Assembly: GCF_000517085.1 (NCBI RefSeq)
Contig: NZ_KI912107.1
Coordinates: forward strand, 442,425 to 506,424
Reading direction: 5' to 3'
Length of the DNA stretch: 64,000 nt
Source: Saccharicrinis fermentans DSM 9555 = JCM 21142
GTDB lineage: Bacteria > Bacteroidota > Bacteroidia > Bacteroidales > Marinilabiliaceae
How positions within the stretch are numbered: position 1 is the first letter of the stretch; every line of letters begins with the position of its first letter. The notes under the pieces were generated by a model. It was not told where the DNA came from and ran no database searches. It saw nothing but the letters and a program-made list of their open reading frames with translations. Below are positions 25,558-33,385 of this stretch, piece by piece. The translations under genes and the position numbers were made by a program.

Positions 25558-27078
25558 CAAAAAGAAGCAAATTAAAAAGCTGATCGACCAGCTTGCTTGG
25601 TTTCGCCATAAGTTTTTTGGCAATTCTAGTGAAAAGCATATTGCCGAAGATCCCGATCAACGAAAGATCGATTGGGACGGACTAGAGGTAGTCCCAGAAG
25701 AGAAAGCTATTATTGAAAAAGCTGAAAAAGAGCTTATCGAATATGAGCGCCGCAAGCCTGTAAAAACAAGCAGAGGCCAGTTCGTCAACCACTTCCTGAC
25801 CACCTTAGACGAGAGGTAGAAGTTATTGAACCGGAAGGTAAACAAGATAACTGGGTGCGTATTGGCGAAGAAGTAACAGAAATACTCGAACACAAGCCCG
25901 GAGAGGTATATGTACGTCGTATAGAACGTCCTAAATATGCAGTAAAGCAAGAATCAGTATCACCGGATATTGCTACAGATCAAAACACCGAAGAAGCATC
26001 AGCTATCCGTATTGGTTCAATGCCATTATTGCCTTTGCCACGCAGCAATGCAGGGCCTTCTTTATTGAGCGAGCTGATGATGAATAAATATTATTTCCAC
26101 CAGCCTTTTAATCGTCAAATGGCCATGTTCAAAATGGTAGGTATAAAATTACCCGCATCCACCATTAATGGTTGGTTTCAAGGAAGCTGTGATTTACTAA
26201 GAGCTCTTTATGCACGTTTAAAAGAAATTGTTCTAAAATCTGATTATATTCAGGTTGACGAAAGTACCATTTCGGTTATTAGCAACGAAAAGCACAAAGC
26301 ACAAAAGGCTTATCTGTGGATGGTTCGATCAGTAATGAATAACTTGGTTTTCTTTCACTACGACAAAGGCTCCCGAGCACAAAAAGTGATACTTCCTTTA
26401 TTAAAGGATTTTCAGGGAGCTATTCAAACCGATGGATATCAGGCATATTCAATCTATGAGCAAAAGAAAGATGTTTTGCTTCTGGGTTGTTGGGCTCATG
26501 CGCGCAGGAAATTCTCCGAAAGTCTAAAAGAAGACAAAACGGGGGCTGAATACGCATTGGCACAAATTGCTAAAATCTATCAGGTTGAGCAAATGGCCAC
26601 CGATCAGAACATGAATTACAAGCAAAGAGCTGAACTGCGAAAGCGCTTGGCTTATCCAATCATGCGTGCTTTTGAAAAATGGATCGAAGGCTATTACCCC
26701 AAAGCGCTACAAGGAGGAAAGATGAGTAAGGCGCTGGCTTATACATACAATCTTTTCTTACGTCTGTCTCGCTATCATCTTGATGGCCGATATCTGCCTG
26801 ACAACAACGGAGCTGAAAATGCAATTAGGCCGGTAGCTGTTGGAAGAAAAGGCTATCTGTTTTGTGGCAACCATGATGCCGCAGAAAATGCAGCAATTAT
26901 GTACTCACTACTGGGATGCTGCAAAGCCAGTGATGTAAATCCTCGCGAATGGCTTACAGATGTATTTTCTAAGATTGCGTTATACAACAGCAATTATGAT
27001 TTAGACTTGGCTGATCTTTTGCCGCACAATTGGAAAAAGTCTAATAGTTGTCAGAATATTCCAAAAAACACCCACTAA
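25558..27078 (+). pseudogene. tnpC: IS66 transposase TnpC, deleted and frameshifted (copy 2)
   Basis: Two lesions relative to the intact copy 3 gene. The 252-bp deletion between AGCAA repeats removes the start and first 57 codons. A one-base loss in an A6 run (A5 here, about 25763) then shifts the frame after YERRKPVK. Downstream the frame is open to 27078 and retains the whole DDE region (DYIQVDESTISV, AIQTDGYQAY, LLGCWAHARRKF, NNGAENAIRPVAVGRKGYLF). A 407-residue product from an internal ATG (25855) would lack the N-terminal DNA-binding region. Confidence 0.9.
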
Positions 27079-27125
27079 TTTCGATTAATTCCAAAAGATT
27101 CCAGTAAAACTTAGAGATTTCCAAC

Positions 27126-27160
27126 GCTCCAATCGACATCCGGATTGGAGCATTTTTTTA
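27126..27160 (+). terminator. IS66 internal terminator (copy 2)
   Basis: Hairpin with arms GCTCCAATC and GATTGGAGC and an 8-base loop, followed by a T7 run. It lies between tnpC and the right terminal repeat. The identical hairpin is present in copy 3. Confidence 0.85.
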
Positions 27161-27191
27161 CTTTGCAATATGTAGCAGACCGCATATTTAC

Positions 27192-27539
27192 TCTGTAATA
27201 CCAAGAAGTCCTCTGGGCAAAGCTTTTGAATATTGCAAAAATCGCTGGACAAGCCTGCAAAACTATCTTACCAACGGAATGCTGGAGATAGACAGCAATC
27301 TGGTTGAGAACTCTATTCGCCCTCTGGCTCTGGGACGTAAGAACTATTTGTTTGCCGGTTCACATGATGCTGCCAGAAATATCGCAATGTTCTACAGCTT
27401 CTTTGGAACTTGCAAGAAACTTGACATTGATCCGCAAAAATGGCTAAAGTACGTCATGGAAAACATCCACATGACACCCACCGAAAATTTCAAAGAACTT
27501 TTGCCGCAATTTATTGATAAAAGTTTGCTTCAGGAATAA
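27192..27539 (+). pseudogene. tnpC: TnpC C-terminal fragment, second IS66 type
   Basis: Encodes the last about 115 residues of the transposase at 19967-21541 (IPRSPLGKAFEYCKNRW to QFIDKSLLQE), including the Glu-containing EIDSNLVENSIRPLALGRKNY segment. It differs by only a few bases. No start or catalytic Asp residues remain; an internal ATG gives at most 86 residues. Confidence 0.85.
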
Positions 27540-27559
27540 GTATTTGCTCGGGCGGATAC
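27192..27559 (+). mobile_element. 3' fragment of the second IS66 type
   Basis: Nearly identical to the last about 370 bp of the element at 19128-21561, including its right end GGGCGGATAC at 27550-27559. It starts exactly at the right end of IS66 copy 2, so that element inserted into, or recombined with, a second copy of this IS. The 5' part is absent. Confidence 0.88.
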
Positions 27560-28232
27560 AGATAATTACAGCCCGGTATCAGTTTTGGTATCGGGTTTTT
27601 TGTTGCCATTTTTTAAGCGAATGGAGAAAAAACAGAAACAAACAGAGACTTTCACTCAAAACATGAAAAACTCTTACAAAACTGGTTACTTAGGTTACTT
27701 AGATTACTTAGAGAAGTATAAATAAATGAATACAAGTGTATTATATTAATATATCGTATTTAATCAGGTTACTTAGGGTTACTTAGAGTTACTTAGGATT
27801 TTGCCATTTTCAGTCCAGGTTACTTAGTTACTTAGAAAATGGATGATTGTTAGAAAGTATAAAAGATTGTTGTCGTGATAGTTAATTCGACTAAGTAACC
27901 TAAGTAACTTAAGTAAGGGAAATGTAGGTTCTTTACAACGGTTTTGTTCTTTTTAGCAGGATTGAAAAAGCTATCTTTACAACATTAGCCGTCAGGGGTA
28001 TAATTGAACAAGTTATGCCCAAAATATTTCAATGTATTATACAAGCAAGTCTCAATCTGGGGCAATATTTAGCAAAGCTGTCTGAACATGGTCTGAATAT
28101 ATGCTCAGGCAATCTAATTATTCAAAAAAGCTTAGCAAAGCAGTCTCAGGCTATTAAAATATGGTCTTTGGACTTGCTTTATCCTGTTCTTTTAGGACTA
28201 TCGGGCTTATTTTCTAACCAAAATTCAGCACT
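27560..28232. other. Non-coding region with repeat cluster
   Basis: About 670 bp between the IS fragment and the DUF4248 gene. It starts with a weak hairpin followed by T6 (about 27573-27601), a possible terminator. A dense cluster of TTACTTAG repeats follows (27686-27917). The last 250 bp contain a 73-codon frame of doubtful reality. I see no convincing conserved gene. Confidence 0.55.
27686..27917. repeat. Iteron-like TTACTTAG repeat cluster
   Basis: Eight direct copies of TTACTTAG: 27686, 27695, 27704, then 27769, 27779, 27789, then 27820 and 27828. Two inverted copies CTAAGTAA follow (27891, 27900) with one near-copy TTAAGTAA (27910). Local spacing is 8-10 bp, roughly one helical turn, which suits cooperative binding of a protein on one DNA face. 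This resembles iterons or an origin/partition-type site of a mobile element. Function is inferred from layout only. Confidence 0.7.
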
Positions 28233-28236
28233 ATGA
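28015..28236 (+). CDS. Doubtful small open frame
   Basis: 73 codons from ATG 28015, overlapping the DUF4248 start by 4 bp (ATGA type). That overlap is the only argument for reality. The predicted peptide (MPKIFQCIIQASLNLGQYLA start, LLYPVLLGLSGLF near the end) has no motif I recognise and no clear ribosome binding site. It could equally be a transcribed leader of the DUF4248 gene. Confidence 0.25.
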   Translation: MPKIFQCIIQASLNLGQYLAKLSEHGLNICSGNLIIQKSLAKQSQAIKIWSLDLLYPVLLGLSGLFSNQNSAL

Positions 28237-28466
28237 CTATCCGTAGAACCATATTAAAACAGGAGTTGGTTAAGAAATTATATCCTGATAGCATTTCTGT
28301 AAAATCTGCTATGCAACAACTCAGGAATGAAATTGAAGTTTGTCCGACACTAAAGAAGCAGATTGAACAGGCAGGTCATACCAAACGGCACTATTACAAC
28401 AAACAGCAACTTCTTTTAATCTTGGAACACTTTTGTATTACTCTTGAAGAATTTGAACTGCTTTGA
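28233..28466 (+). CDS. DUF4248-type small protein
   Basis: 77 residues from ATG 28233 (MTIRRTILKQELVKKLYPDS), with the family pattern KLYP, AMQQLRNEI and ILEHFCITLEEFELL at the C-terminus. The family is restricted to Bacteroidota, has no known function and is often present in integrative elements. A truncated paralogue lies at 1072-1270, also next to an IS66 copy. It is followed by about 140 bp and then the XRE regulator. Confidence 0.7.
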   Translation: MTIRRTILKQELVKKLYPDSISVKSAMQQLRNEIEVCPTLKKQIEQAGHTKRHYYNKQQLLLILEHFCITLEEFELL

Positions 28467-28566
28467 GCTTTTACTAAAACCAGTACGGTCTTGATACATA
28501 CTAAACTTGTTCATAAATACTTAAAATTTTGAATTGACAATAAGTTCATTTATCGAAGGTTTTTGT

Positions 28567-28594
28567 TATATTTGACAGAATGTGACAAGTCAAA
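28567..28594 (+). promoter_or_regulatory. Promoter and operator of the XRE-led operon
   Basis: TATATTTG (28567-28574) matches the Bacteroidota -7 consensus. It overlaps the left arm of an inverted repeat, TTTGAC at 28571-28576 and GTCAAA at 28589-28594 (12-bp spacer), 10 bp before the XRE gene. An operator overlapping the -7 box fits autorepression by the XRE protein. Confidence 0.55.
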
Positions 28595-28603
28595 AATACA
28601 GTA

Positions 28604-28891
28604 ATGAATATACTTGGCAAGAAATTAAGAGAATTAAGAGAAGGGAAAGGCTTATTGTTAAGGCAGATTGCAGCCGATTTAGAGGTTGATACTGCTTTAA
28701 TGAGCAAACTTGAAAGAGGTGAACGGAGAGCACAGCGTGAGCACATCAAACAATTAGCTTCTATACTTAAAGTTCAGGAAGAAGAATTGGTGATTTTATG
28801 GTTGGCTGATAAGATAAAAGATGTGGTACGTGATGAACCTCTAGGGCTGGAAGCATTAAAATTAGTAGAACAAGATATTAAAGAAAAATAA
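28604..28891 (+). CDS. XRE-family helix-turn-helix regulator
   Basis: 95 residues. Residues 4-62 are a classic XRE HTH (KKLRELREGKGLLLRQIAAD then ALMSKLERGERRAQ), followed by a helical tail LVEQDIKEK. Regulators like this precede restriction-modification operons and delay or balance nuclease expression. The stop abuts the next start (28892), so it heads the operon running to about 36551. The inverted repeat at 28571-28594 is the probable operator. Confidence 0.88.
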   Translation: MNILGKKLRELREGKGLLLRQIAADLEVDTALMSKLERGERRAQREHIKQLASILKVQEEELVILWLADKIKDVVRDEPLGLEALKLVEQDIKEK

Positions 28892-29137
28892 ATGACAGAA
28901 ATAATTCTAAACACAGACGAGGATAAGAAGCAATTCATTCTTGAATATGGATATATGGATATAGGGCTTGATGAAGTTCGTAAATGTATACACTGCGGAA
29001 ATACTTTCTATGTAAAGGATTTTAAAGCTTTTGAAGAAGGTAAGCGTAAAAAGGAATACTACGTCTGTTGCGCTTATGCTCCAGAATGTAACGGTACAAT
29101 ATTCGATTGGACAGAAAATCTAGAATTTGGATTATAA
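28892..29137 (+). CDS. Small zinc-ribbon-like protein
   Basis: 81 residues with CIHCGNTFYV (C-x2-C, about residues 32-35) and later VCCAYAPECNG (Cys pair and a further Cys, about 59-67), a likely four-cysteine zinc ribbon. It is translated directly after the XRE gene without a gap. No family name that I can assign. Its place between regulator and methyltransferase suggests an accessory role in the R-M operon. Confidence 0.65.
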   Translation: MTEIILNTDEDKKQFILEYGYMDIGLDEVRKCIHCGNTFYVKDFKAFEEGKRKKEYYVCCAYAPECNGTIFDWTENLEFGL

Positions 29138-29154
29138 ACCTTAACCAAAAACAA

Positions 29155-29625
29155 ATGAGAGAATATAATACAGTTAATAGTCTATCTAAGTTCAATAAAG
29201 AAATTGATGCCATTTTTCTCGCTACTATTCTAGAAAAAAAAGGTTTTGTAGATACTACTAAAAAGCATTATCCCGATCATTTTAAAAAATTACAAGAGAA
29301 AGGTAATTATGAGCCAGACAATATGAAGCGGTGTTTTAGTGCCGGAAGATTGTTGGTTGAGCTTAATTATATAAATTTATACGTTCGATATAATGGTTCT
29401 AATATAAGAGCGGGAGGTGCTATAATAACTAAAGGGGATATTGCATCGTTATTATATTTCAATAGTTTACAATCCTCTGAAAAATCATATTTCACGGATA
29501 ATAGAGTGAATCCATTACATATATTAAAGTTTCTTGAGGAAGAATTGTCTAATGACTGGATAGATAAAAAGTCAAAACCTATTCTCGAAAAACATTTCAA
29601 CAATATTAAGCAAATTGAAATCTGA
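29155..29625 (+). CDS. Conserved-looking protein of unknown function
   Basis: 156 residues from ATG 29155 (MREYNTVNSLSKFNKEIDAI). I chose this over an in-frame ATG 48 bp upstream that lies inside the previous gene. Mixed alpha/beta composition with GNYEPDNMKRCFSAGRLLVE and ITKGDIASLLYF; no catalytic motif, membrane segment or signal peptide visible. It sits 17 bp after the zinc-ribbon gene and 14 bp before the next small gene, so it is part of the same operon. Function unknown. Confidence 0.6.
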   Translation: MREYNTVNSLSKFNKEIDAIFLATILEKKGFVDTTKKHYPDHFKKLQEKGNYEPDNMKRCFSAGRLLVELNYINLYVRYNGSNIRAGGAIITKGDIASLLYFNSLQSSEKSYFTDNRVNPLHILKFLEEELSNDWIDKKSKPILEKHFNNIKQIEI

Positions 29626-29639
29626 ATAAATAATACACC

Positions 29640-29864
29640 ATGTTTTATAGAAAACTATTTAAAGATTTAGAACTTGAAGAAAGACAAGATGTAAGTGGAA
29701 AATACTTTATCTGCCTTCATTCTCCACACTATTCGGGTGACTTGATTGGTTACCAACCTTATTTTGAATATCTGGTAATTTTTGAAAACGAATTGATATG
29801 TAGGTTTAAAGAATTAGATAAAGCAAAAGAATATGTTCAGATAATGAATGATAGTTTGGGTTAA
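29640..29864 (+). CDS. Small protein of unknown function
   Basis: 74 residues, acidic and soluble, with YFICLHSPHYSGDLIGYQPY in the middle and a helical end (KAKEYVQIMNDSLG). Not recognised. It lies 14 bp after the preceding gene and 60 bp before the large methyltransferase, so it is probably co-transcribed with the R-M operon. Confidence 0.55.
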   Translation: MFYRKLFKDLELEERQDVSGKYFICLHSPHYSGDLIGYQPYFEYLVIFENELICRFKELDKAKEYVQIMNDSLG

Positions 29865-29924
29865 CCTCTTTGTTGCTAAAGTTTAAATAATTACAATTAT
29901 TCGTTTCCCCAATAGAAGATAGAA

Positions 29925-32595
29925 ATGAACATTGCACAGATAGAAATAAACCTACAAAAGCTGATAGCAACCATAAATAAAGAAACCTTTATTTTCGATT
30001 TGCTTTTAGCCTATGGTTTACCAAAAAATGCGATTACACTTTTAAAAAAAGGCAATCGCAATATGTCGAAAACAGAAGGTGAAATATCTTGGAAGAAAAA
30101 GCTGTTTTTCAAAGAGGAACAAAACGCTGATTTACATTTAACTATTTCTAAATTAGTAAATAATACTACTCACAATGAACGCTTTGTAGTAGTAACTGAT
30201 TATAAAACACTGTTGGCAATTGACACCAAAACAAAAGATAAACTGGATTGCCAAATAAAGGATTTAGCGAAGCATTACGATTTCTTTTTGCCGTGGGCCG
30301 GAATGGAAAAGGCACAACATGCCAATGAAAACCCTGCCGAAGTAAAAGCAGCCGAAAAAATGGCAAAGCTTTTCGATGTGATTAAAAAGGATAACCCTGA
30401 TGATTCACCGGAATTCATACATGGGTTAAATATATTCCTATCTCGTTTGTTATTCTGCTTCTTTGCCGAGGATACCCATATTTTTGAAGACAATCAATTT
30501 ACCAATGCTATAGATTCGCATACACAGGTTGATGGAAGTGATTTAAATACCTACTTAGATAAACTATTTACAGTACTTAATACACCTGAAAGTAAAAGGG
30601 AGAACTTACCTGAGTATTTAAATACTTTTCCTTTTGTAAACGGAGGTTTATTCAGAGAAACAGTTCCTTCTCCGGTATTTTCAAGAAGCTCAAGAGCTGC
30701 TTTGTTAAATAGCGGTGACCAGGATTGGTCTGCTATCAATCCTGATATTTTCGGTTCTATGTTTCAGGCTGTTATTTCGGTTGACCAGCGTGGAAGCTTA
30801 GGACAACACTATACCTCTGTTCCTAATATTATGAAGGTTATAGAGCCTTTATTTTTAAACGAGTTGTATGAAGAATTTGAAAAAGCAGGTAAAGATCAAA
30901 AGAAATTAAAGGTTTTACTAAACCGTATACACAATCTAAAGATATTTGACCCTGCTTGTGGTAGCGGTAATTTTTTAATTATTGCCTACAAAGAACTCCG
31001 CTTGCTTGAAATGAAGATTTTTAAAGCAGGAGGCATGATGGCTCTTTCCGGTATTCAGCTATCGCAGTTCTATGGCATTGAAATAGATGATTTTGCAGGA
31101 GAAATAGCTAAGCTTGCTTTATGGTTAGCTGAACACCAAATAAACGTTGAATTTCATAAAGAGTTTGGTCGCACTAATCCAACCTTACCTTTAAGTGAGG
31201 CAGGACATATTGTTCAGGGAAATGCGACACGTGTGAACTGGGAAGAAGTTTGTCCAAAAATCGAGGATGATGAAATTTATATTTAGGGAATCCACCTTAC
31301 TTGGGGTCGAGCATGCAAGATAAAGAACAAAAGTCCGATATGGAATTTGTTTTCGGAGGTATGGAAAATTATAAGAAACAGGATTATATCTCCTGCTGGT
31401 TCTATAAATCGGCGAAGTATATCCGAAAAGGTATTAAGTGTGCATTTGTTTCCACCAACTCGATATGCCAAGGAACTCAAGTTGAAATGACTTGGCCCCA
31501 CATTTTTAATATGGGTATTGAAATATATTTCACGCATAAGGATTTTGTTTGGACAAATAGTGCTAAAAATAAAGCTGGCGTGATATGTTCAATTATTGGT
31601 CTTAGAGGAAAAAATAATGAACCTAAATATATATTCAATAATGGCATACAAAGTAACGTAAACAATATTAATGCTTATTTGGCAAATGCTAGAAATACCA
31701 TAGTCTATAAGCGTTCCAAACCTCTTGCGACATTATTAAAATGACTTCCGGTAATAAACCTTTAGATGGAGGTAATTTGGTTTTATCAACTGAAGAAAAA
31801 GAACAATTGCTCAGGTCTCATCCCACTTGTGATGGCTTTATTAGAAAATTTATCGGTTCTAGTGATTATATCAATGGAAACGAAAGGTGGTGTTTGTGGT
31901 TAAATGATGATAATCTACATGAAGCTATTAAAATACATGAAATAAAGGAAAGGATTGAAAAAGTTAAACAATTTAGGTTGGAAGGAGGAAATAATGCAAA
32001 AGCAAAAGCTTTAACACCACATAAATTTGAGTTTTCGAATGAGCCAAAACAATCTCAGATTATTGTACCCCGAGTATCGTCTATACGCAGAGAGTACATT
32101 CCTATGGGTTTTGTTGAAATAGATAATGTCATTGCTGATTCTTCTCAAGTGATATATGATGCAGAACCTTATGTATTTGGGTTGCTAAATTCCAAAATGC
32201 ACATGATTTGGGTTAGAGTCACCGCAGGGCGATTAAAATCTGATTATAGATATTCTTCTTACTTTTCATACCATACTTTCCCTTTTCCAAATATTTCTAC
32301 GCAACGCAAAAATGAAATAACTCAGGCGGTATTCCGTATTTTAGAGGAAAGAGAAAAGCACTCTGATAAAACTTTAGCAGAACTTTATGACCCTAATAAA
32401 ATGCCAAATGGTTTACGAGAGGCACATCATCAAAATGACATCATCATTGAAAAATGTTACCGTAGTACCCCATTTAAAAGTGATGAAGAGCGTTTGGAGT
32501 ATTTATTCAAGCTGTATGAAAAAATGATTGGAGAGGAAAAAGAACGTGAGGCAAAAGAAAAAGCTGCTAAGAAAACTCGAAATAAGAAGAAATGA
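29925..32595 (+). pseudogene. MmeI-like DNA methyltransferase with two frameshifts
   Basis: One gene of 891 codons broken into three frames. Part 1 (29925-31286) has an N-terminal region (GEISWKKKLFF, IHGLNIFLSRLLFCFFAED) and SAM motif I FDPACGSGNFL (about residue 345), then stops after EDDEIYI. Adding one T to the T3 run at 31282-31284 restores LGNPPYLGSS, i.e. the catalytic NPPY motif. Part 2 runs to LATLLK at 31740; adding one A to the A4 run at 31738-31741 restores MTSGNKPLDGG and the target-recognition part (VPRVSSIRREYIPMGFV, SYFSYHTFPFP). The layout matches MmeI/type IIL-like methyltransferases. As sequenced it is inactive, unless the indels are sequencing errors. Confidence 0.85.
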
Positions 32596-33374
32596 GAATA
32601 GAATTGCCATACCATAGAATTTATAGACCAGTAATAGAATCACATCCCAATGCTGGTTATAGTAGTTGGGCGTATATTGTTGACAGGAACTATTGTCAAT
32701 CAGGTCATAGCTATGTAAGAGCATTCTTACTTATTCTTGAAGATTTAAAACGGATTTTTGAATTCATTGAGCCATCTCCTGAAAGTATGCAAACTTTCTC
32801 TTATCGGATACATGAGCTTTTTATGCGTACTTGTATTGAAGTAGAGGCTAATTTCAAAGCAATATTATCTGAGAATATCTATACTCCTCAGCTTGATAGG
32901 TTTGGCAACCCAATTTTAAACATGAGAATTTACAGGAAGGTAAATTCAACTCATCGTTTGTCTTCATATAAAGTTGGGCTACCTCAATGGTCGGACTCAG
33001 AGCTTTTGATATTAGAACCGTTTAAGGTTTGGTCAGAATCAAATACAAGTCCTGAATGGTATCAAAGCTATAATAAGAGTAAGCATGATAGACATGATAA
33101 TTTTAAATACGCCAACCTTGAAAACCTATTAAATGCCATTTCTGGTTTGTTGGTTTTGATTTCTTCACAATTTAGACAGGAGGACTTCTCTGCAGGAGAA
33201 TCTTTAATGGCATTCTCTGGAGGAGACTATTATGATATGCAGTCTGCAATAGGCAGTTTATTTAGGATTCAATTTCCAACAAATTGGAGCGATGAAGAGA
33301 AATATCATTTTGATTGGAGCGAATTGAAAAATGAAGAAATAAGGTTTCAAAAGTTTAATTACGATGAGTTATAA
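32592..33374 (+). CDS. Unknown protein between methyltransferase and helicase
   Basis: 260 residues; the start overlaps the end of the methyltransferase gene by 4 bp (ATGA). Mostly helical, with YRIHELFMRTCIEVEANFKA around 70-90 and WYQSYNKSKHDRHDNFKYAN about 157-177, followed by LENLLNAISGLLVLISSQF. The Lys-His-Asp-Arg segment before a hydrophobic helix recalls HEPN-like helical proteins, but I cannot confirm the R-x4-6-H motif. The overlaps make it an integral part of the R-M operon; the next gene starts 11 bp later. Confidence 0.6.
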   Translation: MRIELPYHRIYRPVIESHPNAGYSSWAYIVDRNYCQSGHSYVRAFLLILEDLKRIFEFIEPSPESMQTFSYRIHELFMRTCIEVEANFKAILSENIYTPQLDRFGNPILNMRIYRKVNSTHRLSSYKVGLPQWSDSELLILEPFKVWSESNTSPEWYQSYNKSKHDRHDNFKYANLENLLNAISGLLVLISSQFRQEDFSAGESLMAFSGGDYYDMQSAIGSLFRIQFPTNWSDEEKYHFDWSELKNEEIRFQKFNYDEL

Positions 33375-33385
33375 AAAATAAAGAC

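Larger units (their letters stand above)
24802..27191 (+). mobile_element. IS66-family element, copy 2 (defective)
   Basis: 2390-bp copy bounded by 27-bp imperfect inverted repeats sharing GGTCT and ACATATTGC (left end at 24802, right end at 27191). It carries intact tnpA and tnpB but a tnpC with the 252-bp 5' deletion plus a one-base frameshift. The eight flanking bases are AAAGGTGG on the left and TCTGTAAT on the right. They do not match, so the flanks come from different insertion sites. The right flank is the interior of the second IS66 type. Confidence 0.9.

Noticed and set aside
27686-27917. CRISPR-like array of TTACTTAG
   Set aside because: The repeat is only 8 bp with 1-2 bp spacing and occurs in both orientations, which fits iterons rather than CRISPR.
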